From CAYFSS01 sp964345975 (GTDB lineage Bacteria; Bacillota; Clostridia; Saccharofermentanales; Fastidiosipilaceae), in NCBI GenBank assembly GCA_964345975.1, contig CAYFSS010000030.1, forward strand, positions 1 through 16,479: DNA of 16,479 nucleotides, given 5' to 3'. This document shows positions 14,922-16,479 of this stretch, in pieces (the first letter of the stretch is position 1; the number at the start of each line of letters is the position of its first letter). The translations under genes were made by a program, and so were the position numbers. The notes beneath the pieces are model-generated. The model made no database searches. It had not been told where the DNA came from and saw only the letters and a list, made by a program, of their open reading frames with translations.

Positions 14922-14922
14922 T

Positions 14923-16332
14923 ATGATAGACGTTGAATTTGAGACAAAGATGACACCGCAGGAGCATGATCTTCGCTTCAAACCGATCCCTAAACTTCTC
15001 CTGCAACTGGCGATCCCCATGATCGTGGCTCAGGTCGTAAATGCGCTCTACAATATTGTCGACCGTATCTATATCGGGAATATCCCGGGTCATGGTTCCA
15101 CGCTTCTCACAGCTGTCGGGCTCAGTTTCGCAGCAATTATCCTCATCAATGCCTGTACAGCGCTCATCGGAGCCGGAGGTTCACCTCTTCTATCCATCCA
15201 ATTGGGTGAGAAGAACCAGGAGAAAGCTTCGGAAATCCTGAATGAATCCCTCGTCTATCTGCTGGGGCTTGCAGTTATCATCATTCCCCTGATCTACTTC
15301 GGGCAAGACTATTTCCTCCCCTATTTCGGCGCCTCGGATCAGACTTTCCAACCGGCGAAAGACTATCTCAGCATCTACGTCCTCGGCACACCCTTCGTCA
15401 TGATCTCTCTCGGCATGAATTTCTTCATCAATGCCCAAGGTCTCGCTCGCCAAGGCATGATCTCCGTCCTGATCGGTGCCGTCGCCAATATCATCCTCGA
15501 CCCGATCTTCATCTTCGGTTTTAACATGAATGTCAAAGGCGCAGCGATCGCTACGGTCCTGGCCCAAGGTCTCTCAGCAGCTTATGTCATCTATATCCTG
15601 ACCAGACCTCATATCGCCGTTCGACTGAATCTCAAGAAGATCCTTCAAACGCGCGGCAAGAACCTTGCACACATCACAGCCCTTGGTGTCTCACCTTTCG
15701 TCATGCAATCGACGGAGGGCATCCTCCTCATCATTCAAAACTTCGTCCTACAAAGAGAAGGCGGCGACTTGGCGCTCGGAGCCATGGTCATCTTCGGCAG
15801 CATCACACAGTTTCTTATCTTGCCTATGACAGGTCTCACCCTCGGAGCTCAAGCAATCACCAGCTATAACTTCGGTGCCGGGCTTGTGGATCGCGTGCGG
15901 GAAAATATCCGCATCGTCGTTCGTTACGCAACGATCTGGGTCGTCAGTATGCAGCTCATTGTAAGCCTCTTCCCCAACGTCTTTCTTCGGATCTTTAGCC
16001 AAGATGCAACGCTTTTGAACTATGCCGGACCCCTGCTCCCCCTCTATATCGGCGGTATCTTCCTGGCCGGTTTTCAATCCACCTTCCAGACGAGTTTCAT
16101 CGCGCTCAATCAAGCCAAAATCTCATCCTTCCTCGCTATCGTACGCAAAGGGGTCCTGCTCATTCCCCTCATTCTTATCCTGCCCATTTGGTTCGATGCT
16201 TTCGGGGTGTTCCTTGCACGTCCCATCGCTGACAGTTTGGCAGCCCTCACGACGACGGCGTTTTTCCTCTATCACTTCCCTCGCCTCCTGAAGGAGCGCA
16301 CGGCTCAATTGTCGGATCACAAGGGTGCCTGA
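14923..16332 (+). CDS. MATE-family multidrug/Na+ or H+ antiporter
   Basis: A 469-residue integral membrane protein from ATG 14923, which has GAAGGGG five bases upstream. A longer in-frame TTG start at 14872 would overlap the leader ORF and add 17 unlikely residues. The N-terminal pattern PKLLLQLAIPMIVAQ and NALYNIVDRIYIGN (about residues 23-53) is typical of clostridial MATE pumps, as is the repeated half-structure with about twelve membrane segments and the mid-protein GVSPFVMQSTEG stretch that opens the second half. MATE proteins expel cationic drugs or other small molecules using Na+ or H+ gradients. It faces away from the catabolic operon and is probably independent of it. The stop codon lies inside the tandem repeat that follows. 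Confidence 0.93.
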   Translation: MIDVEFETKMTPQEHDLRFKPIPKLLLQLAIPMIVAQVVNALYNIVDRIYIGNIPGHGSTLLTAVGLSFAAIILINACTALIGAGGSPLLSIQLGEKNQEKASEILNESLVYLLGLAVIIIPLIYFGQDYFLPYFGASDQTFQPAKDYLSIYVLGTPFVMISLGMNFFINAQGLARQGMISVLIGAVANIILDPIFIFGFNMNVKGAAIATVLAQGLSAAYVIYILTRPHIAVRLNLKKILQTRGKNLAHITALGVSPFVMQSTEGILLIIQNFVLQREGGDLALGAMVIFGSITQFLILPMTGLTLGAQAITSYNFGAGLVDRVRENIRIVVRYATIWVVSMQLIVSLFPNVFLRIFSQDATLLNYAGPLLPLYIGGIFLAGFQSTFQTSFIALNQAKISSFLAIVRKGVLLIPLILILPIWFDAFGVFLARPIADSLAALTTTAFFLYHFPRLLKERTAQLSDHKGA

Positions 16333-16440
16333 TAAAGGTGCACGGCGAAGGCCCTGACCAAAGTGCGGCCACAGCCCTGACAAAGGTAACCGGCGACGGC
16401 CCTGACCAATGTCCGACGAAGGCCCTGACCAACCCCCTGC
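16327..16440. repeat. G+C-rich tandem repeat, alternating 25- and 23-base units
   Basis: Five copies of a CCCTGAC-type core begin at 16327 (degenerate, GCCTGAT), 16352, 16375, 16400 and 16423, with spacings of 25, 23, 25 and 23. Alternate copies are most alike: TGAYAAAGGT in copies 1 and 3, CCCTGACCAA in 2, 4 and 5. The real period is therefore about 48 bases. The first copy contains the MATE stop codon. Because 48 is a multiple of three, one plus-strand frame stays open to the window edge with a 16-residue repeat (L-T-K-V-x-G-E/D-G-P-D-Q), and a minus frame is open too. It is more likely a dispersed intergenic repeat than a gene. Confidence 0.75.
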
Positions 16441-16479
16441 TAGACACTGCAAACATCTCCTCCGAGCGCTATGTTCAGG

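Larger units (their letters stand above)
14285..14922. other. Gene-poor 638-base region between repressor and efflux pump
   Basis: With both flanking starts corrected, this stretch contains no long coding frame that looks like protein. It holds the repressor promoter (right of 14285), an A+T-rich unstructured part (about 14430-14560), a strongly self-complementary block (14570-14762), a 9-bp inverted repeat (14782-14827) and the leader of the efflux gene (14874-14921). An 85-codon minus-strand frame at 14574-14831 coincides with the self-complementary block, has no good ribosome site and is probably spurious. Confidence 0.6.

Noticed and set aside
16327..16440. CRISPR array
   Set aside because: Only five short degenerate cores spaced 23-25 bases apart; no repeats of 25-37 bases with unique spacers of similar size and no cas genes.
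16123..16456. Minus-strand frames with a WSGPSP-type repeat
   Set aside because: They arise from the 48-base repeat and from antisense of the MATE gene; no start site is supported.

Overview
The window looks like chromosomal DNA of an anaerobic, low-to-mid G+C Bacillota (Clostridia-like) bacterium. A few hand-counted lines give roughly 50% G+C. Supporting signs are strong purine-rich Shine-Dalgarno (SD) sites, frequent TTG/GTG starts, an Fe-S old-yellow-enzyme relative, and a VOC protein resembling the C-terminal domain of some clostridial KDPG aldolases. The odd length and the repeat at the right edge suggest a whole contig rather than a cut-out (inference).

Layout. Positions 237-13038 hold twelve genes on the minus strand with gaps of only -1 to about 190 bases. 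In transcription order they encode: an FAD flavoprotein of the fumarate-reductase type; a complete HAAT/Liv-type ABC importer (binding protein, two permeases, two ATPases); a free-standing VOC protein; an IlvD/Edd-type sugar-acid dehydratase; a ketose-3-epimerase-like TIM barrel; an Fe-S old-yellow-enzyme reductase; a zinc polyol dehydrogenase; and a short-chain dehydrogenase. A LacI-family regulator (13277-14284, TTG start) lies upstream in the same orientation. The 238-base gap between regulator and operon holds a sigma-70-type promoter with a palindromic LacI-type operator inside its spacer and an identical second operator 40 bases downstream.

Working model. The regulator represses import and catabolism of one polyhydroxylated compound, probably an acid. 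The two dehydrogenases and the epimerase shift its oxidation state and stereochemistry, and the dehydratase removes water to give a 2-keto-3-deoxy acid or enone. The two flavoenzymes could reduce C=C bonds made along the way. No kinase or aldolase is present, so the pathway is incomplete here or ends in an unfamiliar way. I do not recognise this enzyme set as a named pathway.

Positions 14285-14922 (638 bases) carry no convincing long gene but contain a densely base-pairing stretch (14570-14762). Wobble pairs there favour a minus-strand structured RNA. A 9-bp inverted repeat follows, then an 11-codon leader ORF in front of a plus-strand MATE efflux pump (14923-16332). The pump's stop codon lies inside a G+C-rich tandem repeat (alternating 25 and 23 bases) that runs nearly to the right edge. 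At the left edge a ribosome binding site and ATG suggest another minus-strand gene leaving the window.
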